Shown here: one piece after another, positions 8,101 through 20,059 of the stretch
How the letters are laid out: each line of letters starts with the position of its first letter
Position numbering within the stretch: the first letter of the stretch is position 1
Origin: Nitrospira sp.
GTDB taxonomy: Bacteria; Nitrospirota; Nitrospiria; Nitrospirales; Nitrospiraceae
Direction of reading: 5' to 3'
Assembly: GCA_024998595.1 (NCBI GenBank)
Contig: JACOEK010000004.1
Span: 1 to 64,000, forward strand
DNA: 64,000 bases
Translations under genes and position numbers: made by a program
Notes under the pieces: model-generated
Databases searched by the model: none
The model's input: the letters and a program-made list of their open reading frames with translations, nothing else
Told to the model about the DNA's origin: nothing

Positions 8101-8895
8101 ATGGACCATCCGATTCTCAAGGTCTCATCGGTGAGTCGTCATGTTCAGGGCCGCGCCATCCTCGACAACTTCGATCTGACGATCGCGCCGGGCGAGTGTA
8201 TTGGTCTGGTGGGACCGAACGGCGCAGGCAAGACGACATTGCTGCGCGTGCTCGCCAATTTGCTGGCTGGAACGGGAGGCACAGTACAGTTAGCAGACCG
8301 GCTCCTGGATCAATGGTCCCGACGGGACATTGCGTCACAGATGGCCGTGGTTCCCCAGTCTGGGGCCAACTCCGACTTCCGGTTCTCCTGCGCCGAAGTC
8401 GTCCGAATGGGGCGATATCCGCATCGTGGACGATGGCAGTCGGAAAGCGCCCGTGATCGTGAGATTGCGGACGAGGCCATGGAAGACACCAGGACTACCG
8501 CCTTCGCCATGCGTCCCATCACGGAGTTGTCGGGGGGGGAACGGCAGCGGGTCGCGCTGGCACGGGCGCTGGCGCAAACGCCACGCATACTGCTACTGGA
8601 TGAGCCGACGGCCAGTCTCGATCTCAGCCATCAACTTCAGGTGCTGCAGCTGGTCAGAAATCTGGTCAGAACCAAGGGGATGACCGTGGTCGTCGCGCTG
8701 CACGATTTGGGACTGGCGAGCCGTTTTTGCAGCCGGCTCGTATTGATGCGCCAGGGACGGGTCGTGGCGGACGGGTCACCGGTCGAGGTCCTGACACCGG
8801 AGCGGCTGGCGGAGGTATATCAGGTTACGGCTCTGGTTGAACCGGACCACGAGCTCGGCGGCCTCCTGATTCGCGTCCTGGATGCTTGTCCGTAG
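8101..8895 (+). CDS. btuD: ABC transporter ATPase, BtuD/HmuV type
   Basis: A 264-residue nucleotide-binding subunit. Visible motifs are Walker A GPNGAGKTT (about residue 38), Q-loop PQSGANSD, signature LSGGERQ (about 143), Walker B ILLLDEPTASLD (about 163) and the switch His in VVALHD. The C-terminal DGSPVEVLTPERLAEVYQV is typical of iron-complex and B12 importer ATPases. The ATG follows the permease stop without a gap. With btuF and btuC it makes a complete inner-membrane importer matching the riboswitch-controlled receptor upstream. Confidence 0.9.
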   Translation: MDHPILKVSSVSRHVQGRAILDNFDLTIAPGECIGLVGPNGAGKTTLLRVLANLLAGTGGTVQLADRLLDQWSRRDIASQMAVVPQSGANSDFRFSCAEVVRMGRYPHRGRWQSESARDREIADEAMEDTRTTAFAMRPITELSGGERQRVALARALAQTPRILLLDEPTASLDLSHQLQVLQLVRNLVRTKGMTVVVALHDLGLASRFCSRLVLMRQGRVVADGSPVEVLTPERLAEVYQVTALVEPDHELGGLLIRVLDACP

Positions 8896-8917
8896 CCTAT
8901 CGGTGGAAGGGAGTCGC

Positions 8918-9535
8918 ATGAGTACGGAGTCAAGAGTTGCACGGGAGGTCCGCAAGAGTGTCCCGGGTTCTATATTGCATTCTTTCGCGCTGCTGCCACA
9001 GGAGCCGCTCGCCCGTGTGTTTGCGACCCAGCGTGCGCGCTACGACCCGGTTCACGCATCTATGACCGTGCCGCATGTCACCATGAAGCTCGCCTGTGTT
9101 CTCGGCGAAGGGCCGCCGGCAACGCACGAAGACCTCATTACGTGGCTCATTCGAGAATGCAGGGATCAGCGGCCGTTCGAGGTGCAGTTGGGCGACGTGG
9201 GAATCTTTGAGTCCTGTAGTGGGTACGGTTATGTGCTCTATGTTGCGGTCCGTCCCACGCCGCCCCTCGTCGAACTTCACGACCGACTCGTCCATGCGCT
9301 GGCTCGGGCCGGGGCGAAGACTGCCGGCCTCAGCATCGAGCAGGAGGTGTCGATGTTCTTTCCCCATCTGACGCTGGCGCAAGGTCTTTCGGTTGCCGGC
9401 GCGCAGGAGTCCCTGGCGCTCGCACGGGAGGAACATGTCGCATCGACGTTCCTGGCTGATCGGCTTGTGACGGCGCATTCTGTGGATGGAAGACGATGGC
9501 AAGTGGTCGGAAATGTGTGGTTCTGCGGATCGTGA
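8918..9535 (+). CDS. 2'-5' RNA ligase / cyclic phosphodiesterase superfamily protein
   Basis: A 205-residue cytoplasmic protein carrying two H-x-T motifs, PHVTMK (about residue 50) and FPHLTLAQ (about residue 149). Spaced roughly 100 residues apart, they are the hallmark of the 2H phosphoesterase (LigT-like) fold, in which the two His residues catalyse hydrolysis or formation of 2' phosphodiester or cyclic phosphate bonds. The ATG at 8918 is preceded by GGAAGGGAG, which fixes the start over the longer frame from 8882. It follows btuD by 22 bases and probably shares its transcript. The actual substrate is unknown; a link to B12 salvage would be novel and is not shown by the sequence. Confidence 0.75.
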   Translation: MSTESRVAREVRKSVPGSILHSFALLPQEPLARVFATQRARYDPVHASMTVPHVTMKLACVLGEGPPATHEDLITWLIRECRDQRPFEVQLGDVGIFESCSGYGYVLYVAVRPTPPLVELHDRLVHALARAGAKTAGLSIEQEVSMFFPHLTLAQGLSVAGAQESLALAREEHVASTFLADRLVTAHSVDGRRWQVVGNVWFCGS

Positions 9536-9706
9536 TCGAGACAGAAAGGCTTCCGCTCGATGCGAAGGCGTGGCTCGTAACGCGATGAAACCCGCGCACC
9601 AATCCCTTCAAGACCGTGCAGGGCCGGATCACGCAGCCTGGGTGGGGGGTGGAATTTGGGGAAAGCGATCCGTTCAGGCGTATCCGGTCGACGCGCTGAT
9701 TCTTGC
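9536..9706. other. Convergent intergenic region
   Basis: This 171-base gap lies between the end of the B12 operon and the 3' end of the glucan synthase gene. It has a G-rich stretch (TGGGTGGGGGGTGG, 9640-9653). No open frame with a ribosome site and no convincing terminator stem was seen. Confidence 0.4.
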
Positions 9707-12700
9707 TCAGCCGGGGATGGTCACCTCCACTGAATGCTCACGCCGGTCATCCGCAAGAGGGATCGTTTGGTCGGCCTGCTGAATACCATCGACCGTGACC
9801 GACATCGCCTGGTGGTCCGTGCCTGATTGCCGCACCGTGATGTGATACATGGTCTCCCTGAATCGGTAGTGGACCTTGAAGGTCTTCCAATCCAGAGGAA
9901 GGCAGGGAAGGAATCGTAGCCGGTTGTGTTCCAGTCTCAGTCCAAGCAGTGACTCGACAATCAGCCGATACATCCACCCGGCTGAGCCGGTGTACCAGGT
10001 CCATCCACCGCGACCGATATGGGGTGAGACGGCGTAGACATCCGCCGCCACCACGTACGGTTCGACTTTGTACCGGTTGATGTCCTCCGGTGTCCGGGCG
10101 TGGTTCACCGGGTTGATCATGCGAAACAGTTCCCAGGCGCGTTCGCGGTCGCCCAGTGCGGCAAAGGCCATGGTGGCCCAGAGCGCGCCATGGGTGTACT
10201 GTCCTCCATTCTCTCTGACTCCCGGCACGTAGCCCTTGATGTAGCCGGGATTCAACGCGGACTTGTCGAACGGCGGGTCCAACAGTTGGATAAGGGCATC
10301 GTCTCGCCGAACCAGTCTCCGGTAGACCGCCTCCATTCCAAGGCGCGAACGGGTCGCCTCTCCCGCTGCCGACAACACAGACCAGCTTTGCGGGATGGAA
10401 TCGATTTGGCATTCGTCATTCGTGGCCGACCCGAGCGGCGTGCCATCGTCGAAGTAGGCCCGGCGGTACCACTCTCCGTCCCAGCCCTGCTGTTCGATCT
10501 GTTGCTGCAGCTGTGCCGCTTCTGCCTGGCAGCGCTCAGCGAACGTCACGTCTCCTTTGCGGTTCGCCACCTCAGCAAACCGCATGAGGACATCATAGAG
10601 GAAGAATCCCAGCCAGACGCTTTCTCCCTGGCCGCGATCGCCGACCATATTCATCCCATCGTTCCAATCACCTGAGCCGATGAGCGGCAGGCCGTGTACA
10701 CCCTTCGTGAGCCCCTTCAGGATGGCTCGCACACAGTGGTCGTAGAGACTGCCTGATTGCTCCGACCGGCCGGGAAGGTCGTAGTAGGAATCTTCGTCGG
10801 CATTGATCGGGCGACCTTCGATGAACTGGATCGGGGTATCCAGCACGCCGGTGTCTCCGGTTGTCATCACGTAGCGACTGGTGACATAGGGAAGCCAGAG
10901 AAAGTCATCGGAGCATCGCGTGCGCACCCCCCGGTTTGACGGAGGATGCCACCAATGCTGCACGTCTCCTTCCTTGAACTGACGGCCGGCGCACAGCAGC
11001 AGCTGTTCCCGTGCGAGATGCGGCTTCGCGTGGATCAAGGCCATCACGTCTTGCAACTGATCGCGGAACCCGAAGGCGCCTCCCGATTGATAGTAGCCGC
11101 TCCGCGCCCAAAGACGGCAGGCTATCGTTTGATACAGCAGCCATCCATTGGCAAGCACATTGAGCGACTGATCGGGCGTCTCCACATGGACCGCTCCCAA
11201 CGTATGTGTCCAATGATGCCAGACGGTTTCCAGCGCCGCGCGACGTGCCGTCGCCCCTCTGAAGCGACGAACGAGCTGACGGGCATCCTCAGTATCTTTT
11301 CCAACTCCCAACCGGAAGGTACAGTCGCGCTCTTGACCGACGGCGAGGTCGAAGGGCATCTGAATCGCGCCACAAGGATCCAGGGCGGCCCCCACTTTTC
11401 CGGACAGTCGTGACCGACTCATCGACGCAGGATTGCGCAAGGTGCCGTTGCGTCCGAGAAATTCAGTTCGATCGCCGGTCATGCTCCGAGTGCCCTCGTC
11501 CACATCAAGGAAGGCAATCCGCCCGGGGAACTCCGTGTTGTAGGGATTCCGTGCGAACAGCGCCCCGGTGGCCGGGTCTATTTCACTGATCACATGCATG
11601 ACCGATTTCGGCCGCAGATCACCCAGCACCCATTCCACATAGCCGGTCGCTGACAGGCGTCGCGGCCGGCCCGATTCGTTGCGCAGCTTCACCACGGTAA
11701 ATTTTACGGAGGCATCCAGCGCCACATAGACCCAGACCTCTGAGCGAATGCCGCCTTCCGAATGCTCAAAGCAGCTGTACCCGAATCCATGCCGGCTGAC
11801 ATAGGGGCTCGTACCCCTGCAGGGCATCGGCATCGGGGACCAGACGTGGCCGCTCTCTTCATCACGGAGATAGAAGGCTTCTCCGCTCGAATCGGTCACC
11901 GGATCGTTGTGCCAGGGTGTGAGGCGGAACTCATGCGCATTCTCGCTCCACGTATAGGCGAGACCGTTCTCCGAGACGACGCTGCCGAAGTGCGGGTTGG
12001 CCAGGACATTGACCCAGGGGGCCGGCGTCACCTGTTCCGCCGTCGTCGTGATGACGTATTCGCGGCCATCGGACGAAAATCCGCCGAGCCCGTTGTAAAA
12101 GAGGAGATCCGTCCGAGCCTCGATGGTGGCGGGCGGATCGGGTCGATGCGTGCGCGTGGGCTTGAAGCGGTAGGCGGGTGCCGCAGGGGAGGCGACGCGC
12201 GTAATCTGTTCCGCCAACGTGCCGCGCCGATCCGTCAGAATCACGCGAGCCACCGATTGCTGCAGCAGGCGATCCTCGACCGACATCTGTTCCGCCGTTC
12301 GCACGAAGATACCCCCCGGTCGATCCATCACATTCGCCTCGACCCCTGCCGAGATCAGACCCATGATTTGATCGTGGAGGACTTGACGGTAGCCGGCGTG
12401 ATCCTCGTTCCAAATGACGAGGTCCACGACGAGCCCTTTCAGTCTCCAGTAGGCATGGGCCTGGACCAACTGACGGACGAGATCGATGTTGGACGGATCC
12501 CCGATCTGGAGCAGCACAATAGGCAAGTCTCCGGAAATCGCGTATCCCCACAGTCCGGATTGTCCCCGGCGGTTCTTGCTGAGCACGGAGGCTTCTGCGC
12601 GAAGGGACGCGTTGGCATAGAGGATCGAGCCGGCCAGCCGGCCATACAATTGCGCATCCGCTTCCGTCGTATTGAGCTGACGCAGCACGACCTGGCTATG

Positions 12701-15700
12701 GGTCCAGGCCAGCTCAAACACCCGATCGGCGAGACGCCGGTCCTGATACTTGTCGACCAAACGCAGGCACAGGTCGCGAGTCTCTCCGATGCCCGACACC
12801 AGATCCACGGTGACCGACTCTTCAGGTTCGAGGACGATCGGACAACGGATGGACACAATGGGGTCCAGCACGGAGCCCTGATTTCCTGAAAGCGGGCCGG
12901 AATGGTCCAGAGCCTGCGGAGCGGCGAGGGTGCGCCCCCGGCCGATGAACTGCAGGCGGTCCGTTTCGTAGGACATCTCCCCGCTGTGGGGGCCACGTAC
13001 CGCCATGAGGTGGAATGCCCAGGGGGCCTGCTCATCCTGCGAGCGGCCACGGCGCGTGGAGAGAATGGCCTGACGTTCGCGGATGATTTCCGTCTGGACG
13101 AAGAGGTTGCTGAAGGCCGGATGGAGGGCATCGGCCGCTGGCAGCGCCAGCACGACCTCCGCATAACTGGTGAGGTCGATCGTGCGTGTCGTGCCGGAAC
13201 AGTTGGTGAGACGGATCCGCCGTAATTCGATGTCGTCTTCCGGCGACACGACGATTTCGGCATGTGTCTCGATCCCGTGATCGCGGCGACGAAACTCGGC
13301 GCGCCCTTCGGAAAAGATGACTTCGTAGCTCTTGGACGGTTTCAAGGTCGGCTGATAGGCCGTGGACCAGAACTCGCCGCTCTCCACGTCGCGGAGATAG
13401 CAGAACGTCCCCCAGTTGTCGCAGGTGCTGTCTTCGCGCCAACGCGTTACGGCCAGATCTTTCCATCGGCTGGACCCGCCTCCCGCGTTGGTCACCATTA
13501 CGTGGTATCGGCCGTTCGACAACAGGAGCACGTCGGGAACCGGAGTGTTCGCGGTCGTCAGGACGCGCACCGGCGTGTCTGCCGTGCCGGACGTCGTACG
13601 CAAATCCGACAGCTCGGTGCTATGGGCATAGAAGGCTGTGGCCTTGGGAATCCGTTCTTGGAGCACCAGCGTGCTGGCTTGAAACAGCGGATCGGCTTCG
13701 AAGCGCTTCTGCATCGGGCGGTCGAGGAGCAGATAGGCCAAGGAGAGGAAACTCATCCCCACATGGTGCGCCATGTAGGAGCGAATGATGACACGCGATT
13801 GTCCGCGGGGAAGACGCGAGGGTGTGTAATCGATCGCTTCGTACAAGCCGTATGGTCCATCGGCGCCTTCGGCCGTGAGTCGCTGGAGATTCAGGCAAGC
13901 CTCTTCCGGCGCGACCATCAGGGCGAGGGAGGTGGCGTAGGGTGCAATGACCAATTCCTCGCCCAAGCCGCGCTTCAGTCCAAGGCCGGGCACACCGAAG
14001 GCCCGATACTGATAGTTCAACTGTGCGTCGACCATGTTGTAGCCGGATTCCGAGATGCCCCAGGGAATGTCTCGCTCCCGGCCGTATTCGATCTGTCGCT
14101 TCACCGCTGCGCGGTAGGTCTGATCCAACAGCGTCTGCTGGTACGTCGGCATGACGAGCAGCGGCATCAGGTATTCGAACATCGACCCGCTCCAGGATAG
14201 GAGAATCGGTTCACCCCCTGTCGTCGTGAGCAGACGGCCAAGAGCGAACCAGCTCTCCTGCGGCAGTTGGCCCTGCGCAATCGCCACGAAGCTGCACAAT
14301 CGCGCTTCGGAGGCCAGGAGGTCGTAGTAGCTCGCGTCCCGTCGTCGTTCTGCGACGTTGTACCCGATGGAGAGGAGGAACCGCGTGTCGTCGAACAGGA
14401 AGTCGTACTCCATCTGGGCAAATTGATTCGCTTGCCGGGTCAAGTGGTCGAGCGAGGCCATGCGTTGTTCGGCCAGTCGGCTGGCCGCGCTCAGGTGCCG
14501 GCGAAGTTCGATCAGCCAGGTCTGCTCCGTGCCGGATGCGTCCGGTCCAAGTCGCGCGTCAATCGCCGGCAGCCATTCGCCTTCCAGTCTGGTCAGCGTC
14601 CGGAGCGTGGGGATCCGATCCAATTCTGGAAACAGGCGGAGGAACTCATCGGTGGCGGCAAGGCCAATCCAGGGCACCAGAAGCGTCAGCTCGTCGACCG
14701 CGTCACGGCACTGTCTCGCGAAGGCATGGGCCCATCGGTGCGCCTCCGCGTTGGAGGCGGGATCGAGATGAGCGGTGACTTCATCCATTTGTTTGGTGAG
14801 CAGGGTCAAGGTGTGGTGGATTTGCGTCAGTGTGGTCGGCCTGTTGTCACTGGCCGCGATCAGGTTTTTCTGAAGCGCGTTAACCTGAGACGTCGGAGTT
14901 TCGAGCGCCTCGCTCAGCAGCGCGAGGGTATCGCGGAGTCCTTCAAGGGTGCGCTCAGCGAGGATCTTGTGTTCCGGCAGGCTCAGGAGCCCCGAGTGCA
15001 GGGTCATGACATGCCCTGCCAGATTTCCACTGTCTACCGACGAGATGTACATGGGCAGCAGCGGTTTCAGCGTCTGGGTGTCGTACCAATTGTAAAAATG
15101 GCCTCGAAATCGCTCCAAGGTTGCCATGCTGTCGAAGGTATGGGCGGTGCGTTCGATAAGCTGTCCCGCCGACAGGTAGCCGAAGTCGTAGGCGGAGAGA
15201 TTGGCCAGCAGCGCCAGCCCCATATTCGTCGGTGACGTTCGATGCGCCACCTTTGGAGCCGGATGCTCCTGATAGTTATCGGGCGGGAGCCAATGATCCT
15301 CCGGGCTGATATAGGTCTCGAAAAAGGCCCAGGTCTTGCGGGCCATTTTCCGGAGAAACATCGTCTGGTCGGCCGTGAGTCTGGCCTCGCGTCGAGCCAG
15401 CGGTTTGCTGATCCACCAGGTGAACAGGGGAGACAGCGCCCACAGGCTGAGAACCGGCGCCGCAATCAGGAGTGCCTCCGAGCGCGTCTGCATCAGAATG
15501 ATCGTGATGATCAGGGCCATGGCCGGACCAATCCACATCGATCGGTAGGAACCAATCAGATCCGTCCTGCTCCTGTCCGTTGCGCCTGACGGGTTCCATT
15601 CCAATAAGCCCGTGCGATTGAACCATACACGTCCGGCGGTCCGTACGATCGCGTCCAGGCTGTAGAAGCTTTCGTAAGGCAGGCACATGAGCGTGAGGAG

Positions 15701-18403
15701 CGCCTGGGTCAGCTGTTGTGTCATGGCCCGCGCGGTTGCGGTGAGGTGCTGGCTCATCCGCATATCCTCGGGCTTGCGGCACAGATCGACGACGGCGCCC
15801 AGTAACGGCGCGATCAGGAACAGGCCGAGCGTGGCGAGGGTCCAGAGCCAGAGAGGAGACAGCAGAGCCCATCCCACTATGAACAAGGATGTCAGCGCAG
15901 CGGGGACGAGGCTGCGCCGCAGGTTGTCGAAAATTTTCCAACGCGACAGGATGGACAGCGGATTGTTACGGGTACGTCCGTTCGGTCCCGGCACGCGGGG
16001 GAAGGCCCAGCGCGCAATCTGCCAATCTCCGCGGATCCAGCGATAGCGCCGGGTCACGTCTGTGTTGTAGCGGGCAGGATATTCTTCGTAGAGCTGCACG
16101 TCGCTCAGAAGCCCGGCGCGGGCATAGGAGCCTTCAAGCAGGTCGTGGCTGAGGATGCGATTTTCCGGGAAGCGATCGCTGAGCGCCTGCTCGAAGGCAT
16201 CGACCTCATAGATTCCCTTGCCGATGAAGGACCCTTCTCCAAACAGATCCTGGTACACGTCGGACACGGCGCGCGTGTAGGGATCGATACCAGGTTCGCT
16301 GGCATTGAGCCGCGCGTACCGCGACCGATTGGTGCCGGGGAGGCTGACGGCCACCCGCGGCTGCAGAATTCCGTACCCCGCCGTCACGCGTTGTGCTGCA
16401 GGATCGTACTGCGGACGATTGAGCGGATGGGCCATGGCTGCCACGAATTGCCGCGCGGAATCGCGAGGCAACTGTGTATCCGTGTCGAGCGTGATCACAT
16501 AGTTCACCGTGGAGAGAATGTCCGGTTGTCCGACTATGCTTGAAAACCGATCACTCGAGCTGCCACGCAGGAGCCCGTTCAAGTCTGCCAGTTTGCCTCG
16601 CTTGCGCTCGTATCCCATCCAGAGCCGTTCATGGGCATTCCAGCGGCGTGGTCGATGGAAGAGAAAAAACGTATCGCCACGCTCACCTGGATACTTGGCA
16701 TTCAGCGCGTTGATCCCGGCTCCGGCCGACATCACCAACTGATCATCACCAGGGATGGTCTCCTGGTCCGCATCCTGGAAATCCGTGAGCAAGGCAAAGT
16801 GCAGGTGACTGTCCCGGTTCGCGAGGAATCGGACCTCGAGCGCCTCGAGGAGATGGTCGATGCCCTGGGCATGCTGGAGGAGCGTGGGAACCACGACCAG
16901 CGTTCGTACAGACGGAGGAAGGCCATCGGAAAAATCCATTCGCGGGAGGGGATGGGGTATCACCAGCGCGGTGGCGAGCCAATTCACCACCGTGACCGCC
17001 AACTGACTAGTTGCCAGAGCCGCCACGAGTCCCAGCAGCATGAGCGCCCACCCATGCCATTCTGCTGCGTGGGCGAGGGCCAGGAACCATGCGGTGAAGG
17101 TGGCTGTCAGGACAAGCACCGAGCCCAGATAGACCGGCAGCGCGCTGGATCCACTCCATCTGCGAACTACTTCAAGGGTAGAACGGCGTACGCCTACTTC
17201 CTGTTCCAACCGCCTCTGTCCGTCGTCGATCAGATAGAAGCCCACGTGGGCGGTCCGATGGTGTTGCCCCTTCGTCGAGGCCGTTGTCTGTGCGAGGAGG
17301 ATCGCCGCCCGCGCGACCTCACCTTCCGGCAAGGGGCTGCTCTTTGCGAGTTTTTCCACCGCATGGCGATACCGGTCGCGGGTGGCAAAATCCATTTGGC
17401 CGTACACGCCGGCCGGATCTTGATGGAGCGTCTGCTCCACCAGGCTGTGCGCTTCGACAAACTCGCGCCAGTCCATTGCCGCCAGGAACCGGAGACTGCC
17501 GATGCTGTTGCTCATGGAGACTTGATCGATTGCCTGCTGTTGCGTCTCCGACTGCACCAATTGCTCAATGGTGAGTCCTGACTCTGACAGGCGCTGTTCG
17601 ATCCAGGTCAGGGGCAAGGCCAACGCCGCACTCTGTCCTTGCAGACGGCGAGCGAGTTCCGCCACGAAGGCGCTTACCATGGGCGGATTCGATCGAGCCA
17701 TGTCCGCGACCACCAGGATGAGACTTTTGGGATCCTTTTCAGCCGTCTCCATCATTTGGCCGGCCCATTCGTGAGCGCGATTGCGATCCACCCGGTCGCT
17801 TGCGATACGGGCGCCGGCGCGTCGCAGATTCTCGATCAAGGCCAAACGAATCATGATGGGGATGGCCCATAGTTCACCGAGCTTCAGGGCCGTGATCGTC
17901 TGATAGGCGGCGACGAAACCGCTGAGACTTTCCGGGTCCACCCGTCCGTCGCCATGCGAGATGATTTCAAGTGCGATGTCATAGACCCTGGGCAGGCCGG
18001 TCGAGGGTCCGCTGCCAAGCCGGGGTAGTTCCCGGCTGTACCCTTTCGGCAGGTGCCGCTTGGCCATGCGGATCTGCTCTTCGATCAGGTAGAAGTTATC
18101 GAGCAGCCATTCTCCGGCCGGTGTGATGCGTCGGTTTCCCTTCACCGCCTCGGCCACGAGATTCCGCACGTCCAGCAGCACGCGTTCATTCTCCGCCAGT
18201 CGAGCGAGGAGGGGGTCGGGCTCGTGCTCGGTACTGACGGCATGCAACCTCGCGAGGATTTTGCCATGCTGTTGCATTTGCTCCGCGCTGAAGAGCTCCG
18301 CTCGTAGCGGGGACTCATCACCGGGATAGGGGTGGGCGGGACTGTCCCCGCTCAAGTGTGCCTTCAGGCGGAGTAAGGTCGCACGGAGGATCGTGGGGCG
18401 CAT
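9707..18403 (-). CDS. ndvB: Cyclic beta-1,2-glucan synthase (GT84-GH94), NdvB/ChvB type
   Basis: A giant membrane enzyme of 2898 residues, the usual size for cyclic beta-1,2-glucan synthases, which build periplasmic osmoregulatory glucans from UDP-glucose. Order: an N-terminal region, membrane helices near 430-490, and a cytoplasmic glycosyltransferase domain with the D-x-D-like TLDTDTQLP (about 638) and QIARW (about 796, the Q-x-x-R-W motif). More helices follow near 825-880 and 990-1060, then a long middle region. The C-terminal GH94 phosphorylase-like domain has [10 protein letters not shown] (about 2577) and a final [14 protein letters not shown] segment, and sets chain length. TTG 18409 is an alternative start. 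DAHP synthase lies upstream on the same strand after a 415-base gap. Confidence 0.92.
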   Translation of the reverse strand: MRPTILRATLLRLKAHLSGDSPAHPYPGDESPLRAELFSAEQMQQHGKILARLHAVSTEHEPDPLLARLAENERVLLDVRNLVAEAVKGNRRITPAGEWLLDNFYLIEEQIRMAKRHLPKGYSRELPRLGSGPSTGLPRVYDIALEIISHGDGRVDPESLSGFVAAYQTITALKLGELWAIPIMIRLALIENLRRAGARIASDRVDRNRAHEWAGQMMETAEKDPKSLILVVADMARSNPPMVSAFVAELARRLQGQSAALALPLTWIEQRLSESGLTIEQLVQSETQQQAIDQVSMSNSIGSLRFLAAMDWREFVEAHSLVEQTLHQDPAGVYGQMDFATRDRYRHAVEKLAKSSPLPEGEVARAAILLAQTTASTKGQHHRTAHVGFYLIDDGQRRLEQEVGVRRSTLEVVRRWSGSSALPVYLGSVLVLTATFTAWFLALAHAAEWHGWALMLLGLVAALATSQLAVTVVNWLATALVIPHPLPRMDFSDGLPPSVRTLVVVPTLLQHAQGIDHLLEALEVRFLANRDSHLHFALLTDFQDADQETIPGDDQLVMSAGAGINALNAKYPGERGDTFFLFHRPRRWNAHERLWMGYERKRGKLADLNGLLRGSSSDRFSSIVGQPDILSTVNYVITLDTDTQLPRDSARQFVAAMAHPLNRPQYDPAAQRVTAGYGILQPRVAVSLPGTNRSRYARLNASEPGIDPYTRAVSDVYQDLFGEGSFIGKGIYEVDAFEQALSDRFPENRILSHDLLEGSYARAGLLSDVQLYEEYPARYNTDVTRRYRWIRGDWQIARWAFPRVPGPNGRTRNNPLSILSRWKIFDNLRRSLVPAALTSLFIVGWALLSPLWLWTLATLGLFLIAPLLGAVVDLCRKPEDMRMSQHLTATARAMTQQLTQALLTLMCLPYESFYSLDAIVRTAGRVWFNRTGLLEWNPSGATDRSRTDLIGSYRSMWIGPAMALIITIILMQTRSEALLIAAPVLSLWALSPLFTWWISKPLARREARLTADQTMFLRKMARKTWAFFETYISPEDHWLPPDNYQEHPAPKVAHRTSPTNMGLALLANLSAYDFGYLSAGQLIERTAHTFDSMATLERFRGHFYNWYDTQTLKPLLPMYISSVDSGNLAGHVMTLHSGLLSLPEHKILAERTLEGLRDTLALLSEALETPTSQVNALQKNLIAASDNRPTTLTQIHHTLTLLTKQMDEVTAHLDPASNAEAHRWAHAFARQCRDAVDELTLLVPWIGLAATDEFLRLFPELDRIPTLRTLTRLEGEWLPAIDARLGPDASGTEQTWLIELRRHLSAASRLAEQRMASLDHLTRQANQFAQMEYDFLFDDTRFLLSIGYNVAERRRDASYYDLLASEARLCSFVAIAQGQLPQESWFALGRLLTTTGGEPILLSWSGSMFEYLMPLLVMPTYQQTLLDQTYRAAVKRQIEYGRERDIPWGISESGYNMVDAQLNYQYRAFGVPGLGLKRGLGEELVIAPYATSLALMVAPEEACLNLQRLTAEGADGPYGLYEAIDYTPSRLPRGQSRVIIRSYMAHHVGMSFLSLAYLLLDRPMQKRFEADPLFQASTLVLQERIPKATAFYAHSTELSDLRTTSGTADTPVRVLTTANTPVPDVLLLSNGRYHVMVTNAGGGSSRWKDLAVTRWREDSTCDNWGTFCYLRDVESGEFWSTAYQPTLKPSKSYEVIFSEGRAEFRRRDHGIETHAEIVVSPEDDIELRRIRLTNCSGTTRTIDLTSYAEVVLALPAADALHPAFSNLFVQTEIIRERQAILSTRRGRSQDEQAPWAFHLMAVRGPHSGEMSYETDRLQFIGRGRTLAAPQALDHSGPLSGNQGSVLDPIVSIRCPIVLEPEESVTVDLVSGIGETRDLCLRLVDKYQDRRLADRVFELAWTHSQVVLRQLNTTEADAQLYGRLAGSILYANASLRAEASVLSKNRRGQSGLWGYAISGDLPIVLLQIGDPSNIDLVRQLVQAHAYWRLKGLVVDLVIWNEDHAGYRQVLHDQIMGLISAGVEANVMDRPGGIFVRTAEQMSVEDRLLQQSVARVILTDRRGTLAEQITRVASPAAPAYRFKPTRTHRPDPPATIEARTDLLFYNGLGGFSSDGREYVITTTAEQVTPAPWVNVLANPHFGSVVSENGLAYTWSENAHEFRLTPWHNDPVTDSSGEAFYLRDEESGHVWSPMPMPCRGTSPYVSRHGFGYSCFEHSEGGIRSEVWVYVALDASVKFTVVKLRNESGRPRRLSATGYVEWVLGDLRPKSVMHVISEIDPATGALFARNPYNTEFPGRIAFLDVDEGTRSMTGDRTEFLGRNGTLRNPASMSRSRLSGKVGAALDPCGAIQMPFDLAVGQERDCTFRLGVGKDTEDARQLVRRFRGATARRAALETVWHHWTHTLGAVHVETPDQSLNVLANGWLLYQTIACRLWARSGYYQSGGAFGFRDQLQDVMALIHAKPHLAREQLLLCAGRQFKEGDVQHWWHPPSNRGVRTRCSDDFLWLPYVTSRYVMTTGDTGVLDTPIQFIEGRPINADEDSYYDLPGRSEQSGSLYDHCVRAILKGLTKGVHGLPLIGSGDWNDGMNMVGDRGQGESVWLGFFLYDVLMRFAEVANRKGDVTFAERCQAEAAQLQQQIEQQGWDGEWYRRAYFDDGTPLGSATNDECQIDSIPQSWSVLSAAGEATRSRLGMEAVYRRLVRRDDALIQLLDPPFDKSALNPGYIKGYVPGVRENGGQYTHGALWATMAFAALGDRERAWELFRMINPVNHARTPEDINRYKVEPYVVAADVYAVSPHIGRGGWTWYTGSAGWMYRLIVESLLGLRLEHNRLRFLPCLPLDWKTFKVHYRFRETMYHITVRQSGTDHQAMSVTVDGIQQADQTIPLADDRREHSVEVTIPG

Positions 18404-18818
18404 GTTCAACGGTGAGGTTCCCTTCTTGGAAGTTATGTCTGAGCCACGGGGGCTGACGAGCGGAAGGTAGCAGAGGCCGCAACCATGGAATGGGTCACTG
18501 CTGACGCAGCACAGGACGGCTGAGGCCGGCGACGATCGACTATTCGAAAAACGACAATTCGGACACTTCGATGCGAGCTGGGATGCGGATCGAACGCAGC
18601 GAGGGAAGGCGTGTGAGATGCTGTTTCACTTTAGCCCCTATCGAGGGGGAAAAGACAGACAAATATCCGCAACGCGCGTGGAAGTGAGCGTCGAAGAGCG
18701 TCTTGAGGCGCAGGATAAACACGAGGGGTGGCTGAGTAGTCGGCCAACAGCCAGGCGCACGGGGCGACCGGCAGGCCTCACTGGAAGAGAGGCCCGAAAT
18801 GAATCTGCAGGTGAACGG
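18404..18818. other. Intergenic region between aroG and ndvB
   Basis: 415 bases upstream of the glucan synthase on the minus strand. Short frames exist, for example a 60-codon minus-strand frame at 18540-18722, but none has a ribosome site or recognisable product. The ndvB promoter is expected here; I could not identify a definite -35/-10 pair. Confidence 0.35.
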
Positions 18819-19877
18819 CTATACGGAGCGCGTGGCGAGCGATTCGGCCATACCGTGGAGCAGCGCTTCGGTGTCGCTCCACCCAAGACAGGAATCGGTG
18901 ATCGACATGCCGTAGGTCAGGGCCTTGTTCGGATCCCAGGTCTGCCGGCCCCCTTGCAGGTGACTTTCCAGCATGAGGCCCATGATTGAGCGCCGGCCTT
19001 GTTGAAATTGTTTCAGGACGTCGCCGGCCACTTCGACCTGGCGTTGATGGTTCTTGCCGGAGTTGTCGTGTGAACAGTCCACCATCACGCCGCGGGCAAG
19101 TCCTTCGCTGGCCACGGCGGTCTCGGCGCGCGCGATGTCTTCAACGCTATAATTCGTGCGTCCGCCGCCGCCGCGCAGTACGATGTGATGATCGGGGTTC
19201 CCGGTGGTTTTGATGATCGAGGTGATACCGTCGGCGTTGACGCCGACAAAATGATGCGGGCTCCGGCTGGTGATCATGGCGTTGATGGCGACCTGCAGGC
19301 TGCCTTCGGTGCCGTTCTTGAACCCGACCGGCATGGAGAGTCCGCTGGCCATTTCCCGGTGAATCTGGCTTTCCGTGGTGCGCGCGCCGATGGCGGTCCA
19401 GCTCAGGAGGTCGGCGAGGTATTGGGGGGTCACGGGATCGAGCAACTCGGTGGCGCAGGGCAGGCCCTTGCCGTTGATATTGAGCAAGATGGTCCGGGCC
19501 AACTCAATGCCCTGGGCAATCTCGCAGGTACCGTCCAGATGGGGATCGTTGATCAACCCCTTCCAGCCGACGGTGGTGCGGGGCTTTTCGAAGTACGTCC
19601 GCATGACGACCAGCAGCTTCTCGCGCACGGCGTCGGCGACGGGTTTGAGCCGGTCAGCATATTCATAGGCGGCAGCAGGGTCATGAATGGAGCAAGGGCC
19701 GACGATGACGATCAGCCTGTCATTGTCACGGCCATGCAGGATATTTCTGATGGCCTGCCGAGTCTGAAACACCAACTCGGACACCTCGTCGCTGATGGGC
19801 AGCTTCGTTTTGACATCGCGGGGCGAGGGGAGCGGTTTAATCTCTATGACGTGCTGGTTATCGATCGGCCTGGTCAT
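18819..19877 (-). CDS. aroG: 3-deoxy-7-phosphoheptulonate (DAHP) synthase, AroG type
   Basis: First enzyme of the shikimate pathway, condensing phosphoenolpyruvate and erythrose 4-phosphate in the cytoplasm. The 352 residues match the type I alpha (AroF/G/H) length. Diagnostic segments are VIVGPCSIHDP, VVMRTYFEKPRTTVGWKG, ARTTESQIHREMASGLSMPVGFKN, IVLRGG, VDCSHDNSGK and SITDSCLGW. The active-site Cys in GPCS and the metal-binding His in DCSH are present. The ATG at 19877 follows AAGGGA at good distance; the longer frame to 19982 has no support. It stands alone here, divergent from the second TonB-receptor module. Confidence 0.93.
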   Translation of the reverse strand: MTRPIDNQHVIEIKPLPSPRDVKTKLPISDEVSELVFQTRQAIRNILHGRDNDRLIVIVGPCSIHDPAAAYEYADRLKPVADAVREKLLVVMRTYFEKPRTTVGWKGLINDPHLDGTCEIAQGIELARTILLNINGKGLPCATELLDPVTPQYLADLLSWTAIGARTTESQIHREMASGLSMPVGFKNGTEGSLQVAINAMITSRSPHHFVGVNADGITSIIKTTGNPDHHIVLRGGGGRTNYSVEDIARAETAVASEGLARGVMVDCSHDNSGKNHQRQVEVAGDVLKQFQQGRRSIMGLMLESHLQGGRQTWDPNKALTYGMSITDSCLGWSDTEALLHGMAESLATRSV

Positions 19878-19978
19878 GATGGTCCCTTGTGACAGTCTCT
19901 TTGCTAGACAGTTAAATGATAATTGTGGGTTAACATAGCGAAAAGTGAAAGAGAAAGTCCAGTAGCTGCGCGATGGGC

Positions 19979-19990
19979 GCAAGATCTTGC
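19979..19990. promoter_or_regulatory. 12-bp perfect palindrome in divergent promoter region
   Basis: GCAAGATCTTGC lies about 70 bases before the small secreted-protein gene and about 100 bases before aroG on the other strand. A perfect dyad in a divergent intergenic region may be a repressor operator, and nothing identifies the factor. Confidence 0.3.
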
Positions 19991-20059
19991 ATTCAATCAG
20001 GCGCTTTGTTACAAAACCAAAGTTCGCCCAATTGCTCCCGGGGATGTTGGACAGTCATC

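Noticed and set aside
11762-12889. 375-codon plus-strand frame inside the glucan synthase
   Set aside because: The shadow frame of a 2898-residue enzyme whose own frame is continuous and motif-rich.
19910-19940. Fur-box-like sequence AATGATAATTGT near the second TonB-receptor module
   Set aside because: Only part of the 19-base consensus matches and the symmetry is poor, so iron control cannot be claimed.
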